A DNA stretch of 64,000 nucleotides from Verrucomicrobiota bacterium (GCA_023432225.1 JAEYUW010000039.1:1-64000); one strand, 5' to 3'. Shown: positions 25,230-34,856, numbered from the stretch's first letter. Translations and numbers: made by a program. Notes: generated from the letters alone by a model not told the origin.

Positions 25230-27656
25230 TTACTCGGCGCGGAGCGCGTCGAGCGGGTTGATGCGAGTCGCGCGGGTGGCGGGGATGAGGCAGGCGACGG
25301 TGGCCACGAGAGCGAAGAATGCGGCGACAGCGGAGAAGACGAGCGGATCAAACGGATTCACCTGATAGAGCGCCTGCTGCAGGAGGCGGCTGGCGGCGAG
25401 CGCGCCGACGAGGCCGAGCACGAGTCCGGCGCCGACTTGTCCGGCACCGGAACGAAGCACGAGCGCGAGGATGCTGCGGGGGGAGGCGCCGAGCGCCATG
25501 CGCACGCCGATCTCGCCGGTGCGTTGCGTGACGGCGTAGGCCATCACGGAGTAAACGCCGACGGCGGCGAGGAGCGCCGCGATGGCCGCGAACGTGAGCA
25601 ACAGTGCCATCGCGAGGCGCTGGACGCCGATGGATTGTTCGACGAGCTGCTCCATCGTCTGCGCGTTGGCGAGTGCGAGGTTCGGATCGAGCTCGGTGAG
25701 AATGCGGCGGAGCACGGGGATAACGGCTGCCGGGGCCAGTCCGGAGCGCGCCTGCGCGACGATGTTCATGAACGCGCCGCCACGCTGGGCGCGGGGAAAG
25801 TAAATTTCATCGGGCGCCGGCACCGCGAGGCCGGTGGACTTCACGTCGCCCACGATGCCCACGATGCGGATCACCTGGTCGGCGTTGGCGCCGAGGAGGA
25901 ACGCATGGTTCAGAGCGCTCTCGCCCGGAAAAAGTTTCTTCGCGAGCGTCTCGTTGACGATCGCGACCTGTTCGCCGCCGAAGCGGTCGTCGTCGGTGAA
26001 GAACCGGCCATCGCGCAACTTCACGCCGAGCGTGGCAAAGAGGTCCGGCGAGACGATGCGGATCGTCGCCATCGCGCGCTGATGGATTGGCGGCACCGGG
26101 CGCCCCTGGATCGCGTAAGTGGAGAAGAATCCGTTGCCGCCGAGCGGCACGCCGGAGATGACGGCGCCGTGTTGGAGCTCGGGTGTGGCCCGAAGACGCT
26201 CCTGGAGCTGGCGGTAGAATTCGCGAGTGAGCTCGGGCGTGGCGTATTTGGTAGCGGGAAGATTGATGGAGCCGTAAGCCCGGCCCGCCGGATCGAAGCC
26301 GAGTTCGGCCTGCTGCAATTTGGAGAAACTCGTGACGAGCAGACCCGCGCCAATGAGCAGCGTGAGTGACAACGCGACCTGCGCGACAACGAGCACGTGG
26401 CGAAATGCCTTGGCCGCAGTGCCGCCGCCTGCGCCCCGCGTCGTGTCCTTCAGCACGGTGCCGACGTCGGCGCGCGACGCCTGCCAGGCCGGGTAAACGC
26501 CGATGAGCAGGCCCGCGCCGAGTGCGACCACGACGGAGAACGCCAGCACGACGGGGTTGAGCGCGATTTCGTCGGCGCGCGGGAGCTGCGGGCCGGCGAG
26601 AATCTGGATGCCGCGGAAGCTCCACCAGGCCAGGAGCACGCCGGCGAGTCCGGCGACAAATGAAAACAGCACGCTTTCGGTGAGAAACTGGCGGATGATT
26701 TCGCTGCGACGCGCGCCGAGCGACAGGCGCACGGCGATTTCCTTCTGCCGCGCGCTGACCCGGGCGAGGAAAAGATTGGCGATGTTCGCGCAGGCGATGA
26801 GCAGCACGACGCCCACGGCGCCCGCGAGCGTCCAGAACTGTGGCGTGACGTTGCCGATCACCTGCGTCGTCAGCGTGCGGAGTTCGTTCGTGTTGTTCGC
26901 GTCGATGTGCGCGGGATTCGCGGCCTTGAATTGCGCGTTCATCTCGTTCACGCGGAGCTGCGCTTGCTCGAGGGTGAGACCCGGGGCGAGGCGCGCGTAG
27001 GCTTGGTGGACGATCGCGTTGGCGCGTTGCTGCGGAGTGACGAACGGCAGCTCGAGCGGGCGCGGCACCAGGATGCCGGTGTTGGCGAATGGAATGGGCA
27101 TGCGCTCGGGCAGGACGCCGACGACGGTGCGCGCCACGCCGTCGATCAGGATCAGGCGGCCGATGATGTTGGGGTCGGCGCTGAAGCGGTTCTGCCACAG
27201 CTGGTGGCTGATCATCGCGACGAGCGGGCCGCCCTCGTGGTCTTCCTCCGCGGTGAAATGGCGGCCGCGCGAAGGATTGAGGCCGAGGATGGGCAGAAAA
27301 TTCGCGGAGGCGTGCAGGCCGGTGACCTGTTCCGGTTCGCCGGTGCCCTCGGTCAAAGTGAAGCCGTTGCCGGCGGACATGCTGAGTTCGGCGAAGACGT
27401 CCTTGCGCTCACGGTAGGCGAGATACTTGTCCCACGAGATCGCGGGCGCCTGGAGATTGCGCTCGCTGTTGGCCGACCACACCGAGACGAGCGAATCCGG
27501 ATTCGGATAAGGCAACGGGCGCAGCACGACGGCTTGCAGGACGCTGAACAACGCGGTGCAGGCTCCGATGGCGATGGCCATCGTCAGGACGGCCACAACG
27601 GTGAAGCCCGGGGTTTTCGAGAGGGAGCGGAAGGCAAATCGGAGATTCTGAAGCAT
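25230..27656 (-). CDS. ADOP-family ABC permease 4 (recent paralogue of permease 3)
   Basis: An 808-residue permease, closest in the window to permease 3. It has the same KTPGFT lead-in and ANIANLFLAR loop, RTGEIGVRMALGA, and ends RINPLDALRAE. The periplasmic domains differ more than the membrane parts (for example RERKDVFAELSMSAG against RTRTDVFSDVSMSAG), as expected if the two have diverged in what they bind while keeping the same membrane machinery. It is followed by permease 3 after 36 nt and preceded by permease 5 after 30 nt. Confidence 0.87.
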   Translation of the reverse strand: MLQNLRFAFRSLSKTPGFTVVAVLTMAIAIGACTALFSVLQAVVLRPLPYPNPDSLVSVWSANSERNLQAPAISWDKYLAYRERKDVFAELSMSAGNGFTLTEGTGEPEQVTGLHASANFLPILGLNPSRGRHFTAEEDHEGGPLVAMISHQLWQNRFSADPNIIGRLILIDGVARTVVGVLPERMPIPFANTGILVPRPLELPFVTPQQRANAIVHQAYARLAPGLTLEQAQLRVNEMNAQFKAANPAHIDANNTNELRTLTTQVIGNVTPQFWTLAGAVGVVLLIACANIANLFLARVSARQKEIAVRLSLGARRSEIIRQFLTESVLFSFVAGLAGVLLAWWSFRGIQILAGPQLPRADEIALNPVVLAFSVVVALGAGLLIGVYPAWQASRADVGTVLKDTTRGAGGGTAAKAFRHVLVVAQVALSLTLLIGAGLLVTSFSKLQQAELGFDPAGRAYGSINLPATKYATPELTREFYRQLQERLRATPELQHGAVISGVPLGGNGFFSTYAIQGRPVPPIHQRAMATIRIVSPDLFATLGVKLRDGRFFTDDDRFGGEQVAIVNETLAKKLFPGESALNHAFLLGANADQVIRIVGIVGDVKSTGLAVPAPDEIYFPRAQRGGAFMNIVAQARSGLAPAAVIPVLRRILTELDPNLALANAQTMEQLVEQSIGVQRLAMALLLTFAAIAALLAAVGVYSVMAYAVTQRTGEIGVRMALGASPRSILALVLRSGAGQVGAGLVLGLVGALAASRLLQQALYQVNPFDPLVFSAVAAFFALVATVACLIPATRATRINPLDALRAE

Positions 27657-27686
27657 TTTGAAAGGGAAGGGCGACTCGCGAGAGGT

Positions 27687-30098
27687 TCATTCGGCGCGGA
27701 GCGCGATTATGGGGTCGACGCGAGTGGCGCGGCGGGCGGGGAGGAAGGTGGCGGCAAGTGCGACGACCACGAGGGTTGCGATGACGAGGGCGTAGGTCGC
27801 CGGGTCCCACGCCGAGATGTCGAAGAGCTGATGCGCGAGAAATTGCGCCAGACCGAGGGAGAGCACGAGCCCGACCACGACGCCCGCGGCCAGCAACCGA
27901 CCGGAGCCGCGAAGGACGAGCCGCAAAATGTCGGCCGGGCGGGCACCGAGCGCCATGCGGACGCCGAATTCCTGGGTGCGGGCGCCGACGGCAAAAGATA
28001 CGACGCCGTAAAGGCCCAGCGCCGCCAGCAGCAGTGAGGCGCCAGCGAAGCCGGCCATGAGCAAGGCGCTGAATCGTTGCTGGGCGCTCGCGCGGCCCAT
28101 GCGCTCCTCGATCGTGGTCACGTCGAAGAGCGGCAGGTTCGCATCGAGTGAGGCGACCAAGGCGCGCAGATCCGGCACAGGTGCTGCGCTCGGGCCTGAG
28201 GTGTGGACGAGCAGCGTCAGCGAGCGGATCGGACGCTGGTCGAAAGGAATAAAGTAATCCGGGTCGCGCGTCGGGTTGGCGACGAGACCGCGGTATTTCG
28301 AGTCGGCGACGACGCCGACGATGCGCAGCCAGGGGTCGGCGCTGTCCGCGCGCATGCGCTTGAACCGCTTGCCCAGCGCATCGCCCTCGGGCCAGAAGCG
28401 ACGCGCGAAGGATTCGCTGACGATCGCGACCGGTTCGCTGTCAGGGCTGAGGTGTGACGGGAAGGTTTCTCCCCGGAGAAAGGGAATGCCGACGGTCGCG
28501 AAGAATTCGGGTGAGACGATGTGCCAGTAAGCGCGGGGCTCGCTGCCAAAAGAGACGGGCGGCTGGTGCTCGACGGTGAAAATGGTGGCCGAGTCGTTGC
28601 CGTCGAGCGGTGAGCCAACGCCGAGCGCGGCCGATACCACGCCCGGCAGCGCGGCGGCGCGCTCGCGCAGCTGGCGGGCGAATTCGCGTGCGCTCTCCGG
28701 CGTCGCGTAGGAGCTGGCGGGCAAGGTCACGCGCAGGGCGAGGCTGCGCTCGGTGCGGTAGCCGGGAGCCTGCTGCATGAGGTTGACGAAGCTGCGGAGC
28801 AGCAAGGCCGAGCCGGTGAGGAGCGCGAGCGTCACGGCGATCTCGGCGACGACGAGCCCGGAGCGCACGCGGCCGCTGCCGGCGTCCGCGGTGGTGCGCG
28901 TGGAGCTTTTCAGTCCGGCTTGCGGGTCGGTGCGGCTGGCGAGCAGCGCGGGGAGAAACCCGATGGCGAGCGTGCTGCCGGCGGTGGCGAGGACCGTGAA
29001 CAGGAACACCGGCCAGTGCAGCGCGGGCTGCGCATAGGCGGGGAGGGAGACCGGGTTGAAGTGGACCAGCAGCTCGATGAGCCAGATGGAAAGCAGCAGG
29101 CCACCCGCTCCGCCCAAGGCGGCCAGCGCGGCGGATTCCACGAGAAAAAGTCGGGCCAGCGCACCGCGGCTGGCTCCGAGCGAGGTGCGAATGGCGATCT
29201 CGCGCCGGCGGGTCGAGAGTCGCACGAGGAGAAGGTTGGCGACGTTGGCGCAGGTGATCAGGAGCACGCAGCCCACGGCGCCCAGGAGCAGCAGGAGCGG
29301 TTGGCGCAGCTCGCCGAAAAATTCGTCACGCAATGGCGCGAGGTCGGTGCTGTAGTTCGTGTTCGCCTCCGGATAGTCGCGCTGCAATCGCGCGCCGATG
29401 GTCGCGAGTTCGGTGCGGGCCTGCTCGAGGGTGGCGCCGGGCTTCAGGCGCGCGACGACGTCGTGCCAGCGCTCGTTGCGACGGGTCCACGCGTTGCCCG
29501 TGAGGGCGATCGGAAGCCAGAGCTGGCTCTCGGGGTTGAGGCTGATGAAACTCGGGGGCATGACGCCGACGACGGTGTGGTCGCGACCGTTGAGCTGAAT
29601 CGTGCGACCGAGAATCGCCGGATCGGCGCCGAAGCGAGAGCGCCAGAGCGCGTCGCTCAGAATGGCGACGAAATGCTTGCCCGGCTCGGAATCCTCCTCC
29701 GCGGTGAACGTGCGGCCGAGGGTCGGACGGGCCCCGAGGAGGGCAAAGTAGTCGTGTGAGACGAGGCTGGCGGAAACGCGGAGCGCCTCGCTGCCGCCCG
29801 TGAGATTGTAGCTGCCGCGCTCGTCGTAGGCGACGAACGCGTCGAAACTGCGGGTAGCCTGAGCGCGGTAGTCGCGGAAATCCGGGAGCGAAAACGAGCG
29901 GCGCTCCCACGCGTCGCGCTTCACCATCGTGCGCACCGACACGAGCTGTTCGGCGGCAGGGAAAGGCAACGGCCGGATCAGCAAGCCGTAGACGATGCTG
30001 AAGATCGTCGTGCAGGCGCCGAGGCCAAGCGCGAGCGTAGCCACCGCAATCAGCGTGAAGGCGGGCGATTTACCAAGCGAGCGAAGGCCGGCGAGCAT
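27687..30098 (-). CDS. ADOP-family ABC permease 5
   Basis: An 803-residue permease. KSPAFTLIAVATLALGLGAC (9-28) forms the start of TM1. The periplasmic domain holds VAILSDALWRSRFGADPAIL and GRDHTVVGVMPPSF. The loop motif is CANVANLLLVRLSTRRREIA, followed by IRTSLGA; the second unit has RTQEFGVRMALGA, and the end is RVDPIIALRAE. These are the typical ADOP marks. The gap to the upstream permease 6 is 87 nt, the widest in this block, but I see no terminator or promoter in it. Confidence 0.87.
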   Translation of the reverse strand: MLAGLRSLGKSPAFTLIAVATLALGLGACTTIFSIVYGLLIRPLPFPAAEQLVSVRTMVKRDAWERRSFSLPDFRDYRAQATRSFDAFVAYDERGSYNLTGGSEALRVSASLVSHDYFALLGARPTLGRTFTAEEDSEPGKHFVAILSDALWRSRFGADPAILGRTIQLNGRDHTVVGVMPPSFISLNPESQLWLPIALTGNAWTRRNERWHDVVARLKPGATLEQARTELATIGARLQRDYPEANTNYSTDLAPLRDEFFGELRQPLLLLLGAVGCVLLITCANVANLLLVRLSTRRREIAIRTSLGASRGALARLFLVESAALAALGGAGGLLLSIWLIELLVHFNPVSLPAYAQPALHWPVFLFTVLATAGSTLAIGFLPALLASRTDPQAGLKSSTRTTADAGSGRVRSGLVVAEIAVTLALLTGSALLLRSFVNLMQQAPGYRTERSLALRVTLPASSYATPESAREFARQLRERAAALPGVVSAALGVGSPLDGNDSATIFTVEHQPPVSFGSEPRAYWHIVSPEFFATVGIPFLRGETFPSHLSPDSEPVAIVSESFARRFWPEGDALGKRFKRMRADSADPWLRIVGVVADSKYRGLVANPTRDPDYFIPFDQRPIRSLTLLVHTSGPSAAPVPDLRALVASLDANLPLFDVTTIEERMGRASAQQRFSALLMAGFAGASLLLAALGLYGVVSFAVGARTQEFGVRMALGARPADILRLVLRGSGRLLAAGVVVGLVLSLGLAQFLAHQLFDISAWDPATYALVIATLVVVALAATFLPARRATRVDPIIALRAE

Positions 30099-30185
30099 GG
30101 AGGGATCAGAGGGAATCGGGGCGATACTGATTGGCGCCGCGCGAGAGCGGTGGATTGGCCCGGCGGAGGCTGGAGGCGGATGCGA

Positions 30186-32705
30186 TCATTCCGCTCGCAG
30201 CGCGATCATCGGGTCGACGCGCGTGGCGCGGCGGGCGGGGACGAGCACGGCGGCGAACGACACGACCGAGAGCAGCAGCGCGACGACGGCGTAGGTGGGC
30301 GGATCGGACGGTTGAATCTGGAGCAGGAAGAGCCCTTGGGCGATTTGCTGGCTGGCGAGCAGGGCGGCGGTGAGAGCGCCGCCGAGGCCGACGAGCAGGC
30401 CGATGCCGAGTTGCCAGGCGCCCTGGCGGAACACCATGCCGAGGACGGTGCCGGCATTGGCGCCGAGCGCCATGCGGATGCCAAACTCCTGCGTGCGCTG
30501 GTTCACGGAGAAGCTTTGCACGCCGTAGAGGCCGGCGGCCGCGAGCACGACGGCGACGATGCCGCAGACGGTGAACATCGCGGCGATGATACGATTCTGG
30601 CCGAGGAAGCCATCGAACGAGGTCTTCGGCGTCTCGACGAAATACGGCGGCAGGTTCGGATCGATTTTCTGCACGACGGCGGAGACGGCGCGAGCGAGCG
30701 ATTCGCCGCGCAGGCCGCCGCGCGGTTTGGCGATGATCGTGCCGAATTGCGGACCTTGCGCCTGCGAGGCGACCGGGCCGAACGCGGTGGCGAAGAACGG
30801 CACGTAGAAGCCGGCGTTGTCGTTCTGGTTGTTGAAAATGGCGAGCATGCGGACGTCCGTCACGACGCCGACGATCCGGCGCCACGGGCCGGGATTGAGG
30901 CCGTTCGGCGCGGTGGTGCGGAAGCGACGGCCGATCGCGCTCTCGTTGCCAAAGTGCTTTTTCGCGAACGTGCCGTTCACGACGGCGACGGGCTCGCGCT
31001 GGTCGGAGTCCTCGTCGGTGAGGTAGCGGCCTTCGATGACTTTCTGGCCGAGCGTCGCGGCGAAATCGGAGCTGACGTTCTCCGCCTGCGCGATTGTGCG
31101 ATCGCTGTCCTGGGCGTATTGCTTGCCCTCGATTTCCACGGAGCTTTGGCCGGAGAACACCATGCGGAAGCGGCCGGTGAGGGCGGCGGATTCGAATTCG
31201 GGGGCCGCGCGGAGTTCGCGCACGAGCTTTTCGTAGAAGAGACGGCGCGACTCGTTGTTCGGGTAGTCGCCTTCCATCAGACCGACGCGTGCGCCGAGCA
31301 CGCCGCTGGTGTTGTAGCCGTAGTCGAGATTTTGCGCGCGCAGGATCGATTGCACCTGCAGGAGGCCGGCGACGAGCAGCACGCTCGTCACGACGATCTG
31401 AAACACGACGAGCGAGCGCGTGATGATGCCGATGGCGCGGCCGGTGGTGCCGCGGCCGGAATCCTTGAGCACTTCCGTCGCGTTGGCGCGCGAGGCCATC
31501 CACGCGGGCAGCAGACCGGACGCGACCGCGGCGATGAGCGTCGCGACGACGACCGCGACCAGCACCGTCGGCTCGATGTCGAACGTCATCCACGACGGAA
31601 TCGGATTGGTCAGATTCCGCGCCGCGGCGTTGAGCATGTCGGTGGACCAAGACGAGAGCGCGACGCCGAGGACCGCACCGATCGAGGCGAGCAGCAGGCT
31701 CTCGGTGAGCATCTGACGGAGCAGGCGGCCGCGACCGGCGCCGAGCGAGGAGCGGATGGCGAATTCCTTGCTCCGCAGCGTCGCGCGCGCGAACTGCATG
31801 TTCATGACGTTGACGCAGGCGATGAGCAGCAGGCCGACGCAGAAGGCCAGCATGGTGTAGAGCGTTTGCTTGATCTGCGGGCCGGTGAATTGCTCGATCG
31901 CCGGGCGCACGTAGCCCATCGAAAATTGTTTGTTCGTGTCGGGGAATTGTTCGGCAAAGCGCTTGGCAACGACGTCGATTTCGTCCTGCGCCTGAGCGAT
32001 CGACACGCCCGGTTTCAGTTTCGCGATGATCGCGACGAAATTCACGCCGCGGTCGTTGCGTGGACGCGGCGGGAAGGACGAGTTGACCGGAATCCAGAGC
32101 TGCTCGTTGTTCGGAAATTGGAAGCGCGGCGGCATGACGCCGACGATGGTCGCCGAGGTGCCGTTCACGCGGACGGCTTTGCCGATGACGGCAGGGTCGC
32201 CACCGAAGTCGGCTTTCCAGAGCGCGTCGCTGAGCAGCACGGCCTTGTCGACGCCCGGCTGATCCTCCTCCGGGAGAAAGTCGCGGCCGAACGCGGGTTT
32301 CACGCCGAGCGTGCGGAAGAAATCCCAGGAGATGTAGCCGCCGGTGTAGCGGCGTGGCTGGCCTTGATAGGTGACGTTGACGGTCGAGCCGTTGAGGTAG
32401 CCGGTGAACGCCTCGAAGGACTTCAGGCCCATCTCGCGGAGGTCCTTGTAGTCCATCGTCGTCATCCGCGAGTTGAAGTTGCCCGGCTGGAAGTTCGTCG
32501 GATCGGCGAGCTGCACGTCGACGAGGCGCTCGGAGTCGGGGAACGAGAAACCGCGCAACAGCACGCCGTTCACGACGGCGAACTGGGTGGTGACGCCGCA
32601 GATGCCGAGCGCGAGCACCGTGACGGCGAGCGCGCAGAAGCCCTTTTCTTTGACGAGGACGCGGAGGCCGACGCGGACGTCACGGAAGAATGATTCGAGG
32701 AACAT
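30186..32705 (-). CDS. ADOP-family ABC permease 6, first gene of the six-gene block
   Basis: An 839-residue permease with a longer, unusual N-terminus (MFLESFFRDVRVGLRVLVKE) that replaces the SPGFT lead-in. The first loop motif is divergent too (VNVMNMQFARATLRSKEFAI), while the second is normal (RTQEFGIRMALGA) and the end is RVDPMIALRAE. The first periplasmic domain is larger than in its neighbours. It is the promoter-proximal gene of the block, with 421 nt of non-coding DNA ahead of it, where a GGCAAC element 17 nt from a GATAGCC is only a weak promoter candidate. Confidence 0.86.
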   Translation of the reverse strand: MFLESFFRDVRVGLRVLVKEKGFCALAVTVLALGICGVTTQFAVVNGVLLRGFSFPDSERLVDVQLADPTNFQPGNFNSRMTTMDYKDLREMGLKSFEAFTGYLNGSTVNVTYQGQPRRYTGGYISWDFFRTLGVKPAFGRDFLPEEDQPGVDKAVLLSDALWKADFGGDPAVIGKAVRVNGTSATIVGVMPPRFQFPNNEQLWIPVNSSFPPRPRNDRGVNFVAIIAKLKPGVSIAQAQDEIDVVAKRFAEQFPDTNKQFSMGYVRPAIEQFTGPQIKQTLYTMLAFCVGLLLIACVNVMNMQFARATLRSKEFAIRSSLGAGRGRLLRQMLTESLLLASIGAVLGVALSSWSTDMLNAAARNLTNPIPSWMTFDIEPTVLVAVVVATLIAAVASGLLPAWMASRANATEVLKDSGRGTTGRAIGIITRSLVVFQIVVTSVLLVAGLLQVQSILRAQNLDYGYNTSGVLGARVGLMEGDYPNNESRRLFYEKLVRELRAAPEFESAALTGRFRMVFSGQSSVEIEGKQYAQDSDRTIAQAENVSSDFAATLGQKVIEGRYLTDEDSDQREPVAVVNGTFAKKHFGNESAIGRRFRTTAPNGLNPGPWRRIVGVVTDVRMLAIFNNQNDNAGFYVPFFATAFGPVASQAQGPQFGTIIAKPRGGLRGESLARAVSAVVQKIDPNLPPYFVETPKTSFDGFLGQNRIIAAMFTVCGIVAVVLAAAGLYGVQSFSVNQRTQEFGIRMALGANAGTVLGMVFRQGAWQLGIGLLVGLGGALTAALLASQQIAQGLFLLQIQPSDPPTYAVVALLLSVVSFAAVLVPARRATRVDPMIALRAE

Positions 32706-32717
32706 GGCGTGGAGGGG

Positions 32718-32903
32718 TTAGGAGGTGACAGCGACAGGAGCTGCTTCGTCCGCGGTGGCGACGGGAGATGGCGCGGGACCGGCCCACAACGCCGCAGTGA
32801 CGGCGCAGGCCACGAGGAGCGTCAGCAGGACGCGCGTGTGAACGCGGAAGTGGAGCGAGTGCGTAGCGAAGAGCACGCGGCCGTTCCGCATCCTTTGTGC
32901 CAA
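32718..32903 (-). pseudogene. Possible remnant of a FecCD-type permease N-terminus
   Basis: A 61-codon frame whose middle (SLHFRVHTRVLLTLLVACAV) is a basic segment followed by one membrane helix. That resembles the very start of FecCD/FepG-type iron-siderophore permeases, which carry a similar RxHxRxLL stretch before TM1. Nothing follows it: the helix runs into an alanine/proline tail and a stop. It may be a decayed fragment, a genuine small membrane protein, or chance. Confidence 0.25.
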
Positions 32904-33043
32904 GCGCGCGGTGCGAGGCTACGCGCTGGCTTGAAGCGAGTTAGGCGAGCCGGGCTATCTCCGCGCGCAGGCGGTTGCCCTGAAACTGAAATTGCGCCGT
33001 CCCACGAATGGGATGGCGCGGAGAGAGCCGCTCGCTCGCATGC

Positions 33044-33105
33044 CGTCGCGGAAGCCGTGAGGCTTTCGTGATTCGATGCCGCGAAATTCTTACGAATTCC
33101 GCTAC
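33044..33105. repeat. REP pair, GCGGAAnnCGT family
   Basis: The left element has GTCGCGGAAGCCGTGAGGCT (head GTCG instead of GTAG). The right element, on the minus strand, reads GTAGCGGAATTCGTAAGAAT. The two stems (GGAAGCC with GGCTTTC; GGAATTC with GAATTTC) differ by compensating changes. Confidence 0.8.
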
Positions 33106-33126
33106 GTCGCTTCGGGCTGCTCGCCG

Positions 33127-33894
33127 CTACTTCGCGGCGCGGACGTTCAAGCCGCCGTTGACGGAATCGAGCACGATCTCGGCGCCGCCGCCGTTGACGC
33201 TGCCGTTCAGGGTGCGGCGACCGGATTTGGCGATCGTGATCGGGAAATCGCAGGAGACGCGGCCGTTGACCGAGTCGGCCTTGAGCGTGAACGCGGCGTC
33301 GGCGGGCACGATGGCGGTGCAGGTGCCGTTGACGGTATCGAGGACGATGCGGTCACTCGGCGAGAGCTTGGCGAAGGTGGCGCGGATGGAGCCGTTGACC
33401 GTGTCGAAGCGGCCGCCGGCGGTGAGACCTTCGGCTTCGATCGAACCGTTGACCGAGTCGAGATCGACGTAGCCCTGCACGCCGCGCACGCGGACGTCGG
33501 CGTTGACGACGTCGATCTTCTTCAGCGACGCGCCGGCGGGGACGCGGAGCTTGTAGCGAACTTCCGCGGTGCGGCCTTTCCAGAATTTCCAGCCGATCTT
33601 CTCGTGCTTGGTTTTGATCGCGAGGCGGCTGGCGGACGAATCGACCTCGATCGTCACGCGGGCGAGCGCCTCGTCGTCGGAGGCGATTTTCTCGGCGTCG
33701 ACACTGACTTCGTTTTTATCCCACGCGATGATCTCCACGGTGCCGTTGACGCTGTCGAGCGAGACGGTGCCGTCGGCGTTGAGCGGGTAGGTTTGCGAGA
33801 ATTTTTCCGAGACGGACGCGGGCGCGGCGGTGACGGCGAACGCAAGTGCGGTGAGCAGGAGAGCGGGGCGGAGGAGCGAGGCGGAGAGTTTCAT
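33127..33894 (-). CDS. DUF4097 beta-strand repeat protein, VNG type
   Basis: A 255-residue exported protein with a signal peptide (about 1-27) and a right-handed parallel beta-type repeat pattern of the DUF4097 (putative adhesin) family. The phrase VNG occurs seven times, at 49-51, 148-150, 166-168, 188-190, 209-211, 233-235 and 245-247, mostly preceded by LDS, FDT or ADS. The first strand pair contains VEIIAWDKNEVSVDAEK. Function is unknown; the family is thought to act at the cell surface or periplasm. It lies 108 nt downstream of a paralogue on the same strand. Confidence 0.82.
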   Translation of the reverse strand: MKLSASLLRPALLLTALAFAVTAAPASVSEKFSQTYPLNADGTVSLDSVNGTVEIIAWDKNEVSVDAEKIASDDEALARVTIEVDSSASRLAIKTKHEKIGWKFWKGRTAEVRYKLRVPAGASLKKIDVVNADVRVRGVQGYVDLDSVNGSIEAEGLTAGGRFDTVNGSIRATFAKLSPSDRIVLDTVNGTCTAIVPADAAFTLKADSVNGRVSCDFPITIAKSGRRTLNGSVNGGGAEIVLDSVNGGLNVRAAK

Positions 33895-33978
33895 GCCAAA
33901 AGAGGAGGGCGGCGCGGCGTGCGTGGGCGGGAGCGGTTGGAGGTGGTCGCAGGTTGAGATCGGGGCGTGGATTTTTAT

Positions 33979-34002
33979 GGGCCGGTTGAAAACCGGCCCT
34001 AC
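33979..34002 (-). repeat. Single REP, CCGG-stem family
   Basis: On the minus strand it reads GTAGGGCCGGTTTTCAACCG and starts directly after the TGA stop of the DUF4097 gene at 34003. It lies between the two DUF4097 genes. Confidence 0.8.
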
Positions 34003-34773
34003 TCAGGAGCGGGCGCGGATGGAGAGGGAGCCGTTCATCGAATCCATGGAGACCGTGGCTTCGCCCTGGCCAAGCGAGCCGCGGAGGGAGCGACGGGAGG
34101 ATTTTTCGATGGTCATCGGGAGCTCGCTCGAGACGCGGCCGTTCAGCGAGGAAGCAGCGACGCGGGCGTTGGCGTCGGCGGGCACGAAGATCTCGCACTG
34201 GCCGTTCATCGTGTCGACGTTGACTTTTTGCGTGCCGGTGAGGCGGTCGAAGGAGGCGGAGATGCGGCCGTTCATCGTATCGAGTTCGGCGTCGCCGGTG
34301 AGGCCGGTGGCGCGAATGCGGCCGTTCATGGTCTCGAGTTTCACGTTAGCATGGACGTTCTCGGTGGTGATGTTGGAGTTCATCGCCTCGATCTTCAGGC
34401 GCGCGAGCTGAGCCGGGACGCGAAGGGTGTAGCGGACCGCGCCGTTGTCGCCGTTGCGGCTGAACCACGAGGAGCTGTCCGCTTTGTGGTGCTTCGTCTT
34501 GATGGCGATGCGATCGGCGCTCGCTTCGACGATAATTTCGATGCGCTTGAGCGCGTCCTCATCGCGCGCGGATTTCTCGGCCTCGATGCTGACTTCGGCT
34601 TTGTCCCACGCGATAACGTCGACGTTGCCGTTCATGTTGGTGACGGAGACAGTGCCGGTCGCGGCGAGCGGGTGCGTCTGGCTGAATTTCTCGGTGACCT
34701 TGGCCGAAGCGGCGGTGACGAGCAGGGTAGTGGCGGCGAGGAGCGAGGGCAGGCGGAGCGAGGCGAGCGTCAT
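34003..34773 (-). CDS. DUF4097 beta-strand repeat protein, MNG type
   Basis: A 256-residue paralogue of the neighbouring DUF4097 protein, with a signal peptide (about 1-24) and the same strand WDKAEVSIEAEK. Here the repeated turn is MNG (47-49, 149-151, 167-169, 189-191, 246-248, with LNG at 210-212) where the paralogue has VNG. The turn phrase is therefore nearly uniform within each protein but different between them. The start at 34773 lies 27 nt from a TTCTGTAAC/GGGTAT promoter-like element. Permease 7 is upstream on the same strand. Confidence 0.82.
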   Translation of the reverse strand: MTLASLRLPSLLAATTLLVTAASAKVTEKFSQTHPLAATGTVSVTNMNGNVDVIAWDKAEVSIEAEKSARDEDALKRIEIIVEASADRIAIKTKHHKADSSSWFSRNGDNGAVRYTLRVPAQLARLKIEAMNSNITTENVHANVKLETMNGRIRATGLTGDAELDTMNGRISASFDRLTGTQKVNVDTMNGQCEIFVPADANARVAASSLNGRVSSELPMTIEKSSRRSLRGSLGQGEATVSMDSMNGSLSIRARS

Positions 34774-34799
34774 GGGGGAAATCGGTTGGGTGCTCCCAA

Positions 34800-34830
34800 A
34801 TACCCGCGTGGGCGGGCGGAAGTTACAGAA
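34800..34830 (-). promoter_or_regulatory. ECF-type promoter candidate, DUF4097 (MNG)
   Basis: On the minus strand TTCTGTAAC (34830-34822) is followed after 16 nt by GGGTAT (34805-34800), 27 nt upstream of the start codon. The same 9-mer recurs ahead of two ADOP genes with the same spacing. Confidence 0.5.
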
Positions 34831-34856
34831 TTCCTTGTCGAAGCGACGAAGCGCGA

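Larger units (their letters stand above)
32706..33126. other. Intergenic region ahead of the six-gene ADOP block
   Basis: 421 nt between the second DUF4097 gene and permease 6. It holds a REP pair at 33044-33105 and a possible remnant ORF at 32718-32903, and should contain the promoter of the block. No strong promoter is visible. Confidence 0.6.

Noticed and set aside
30150..32693. 847-codon plus-strand frame over permease 6
   Set aside because: Antisense shadow, rich in charged residues and without motifs.
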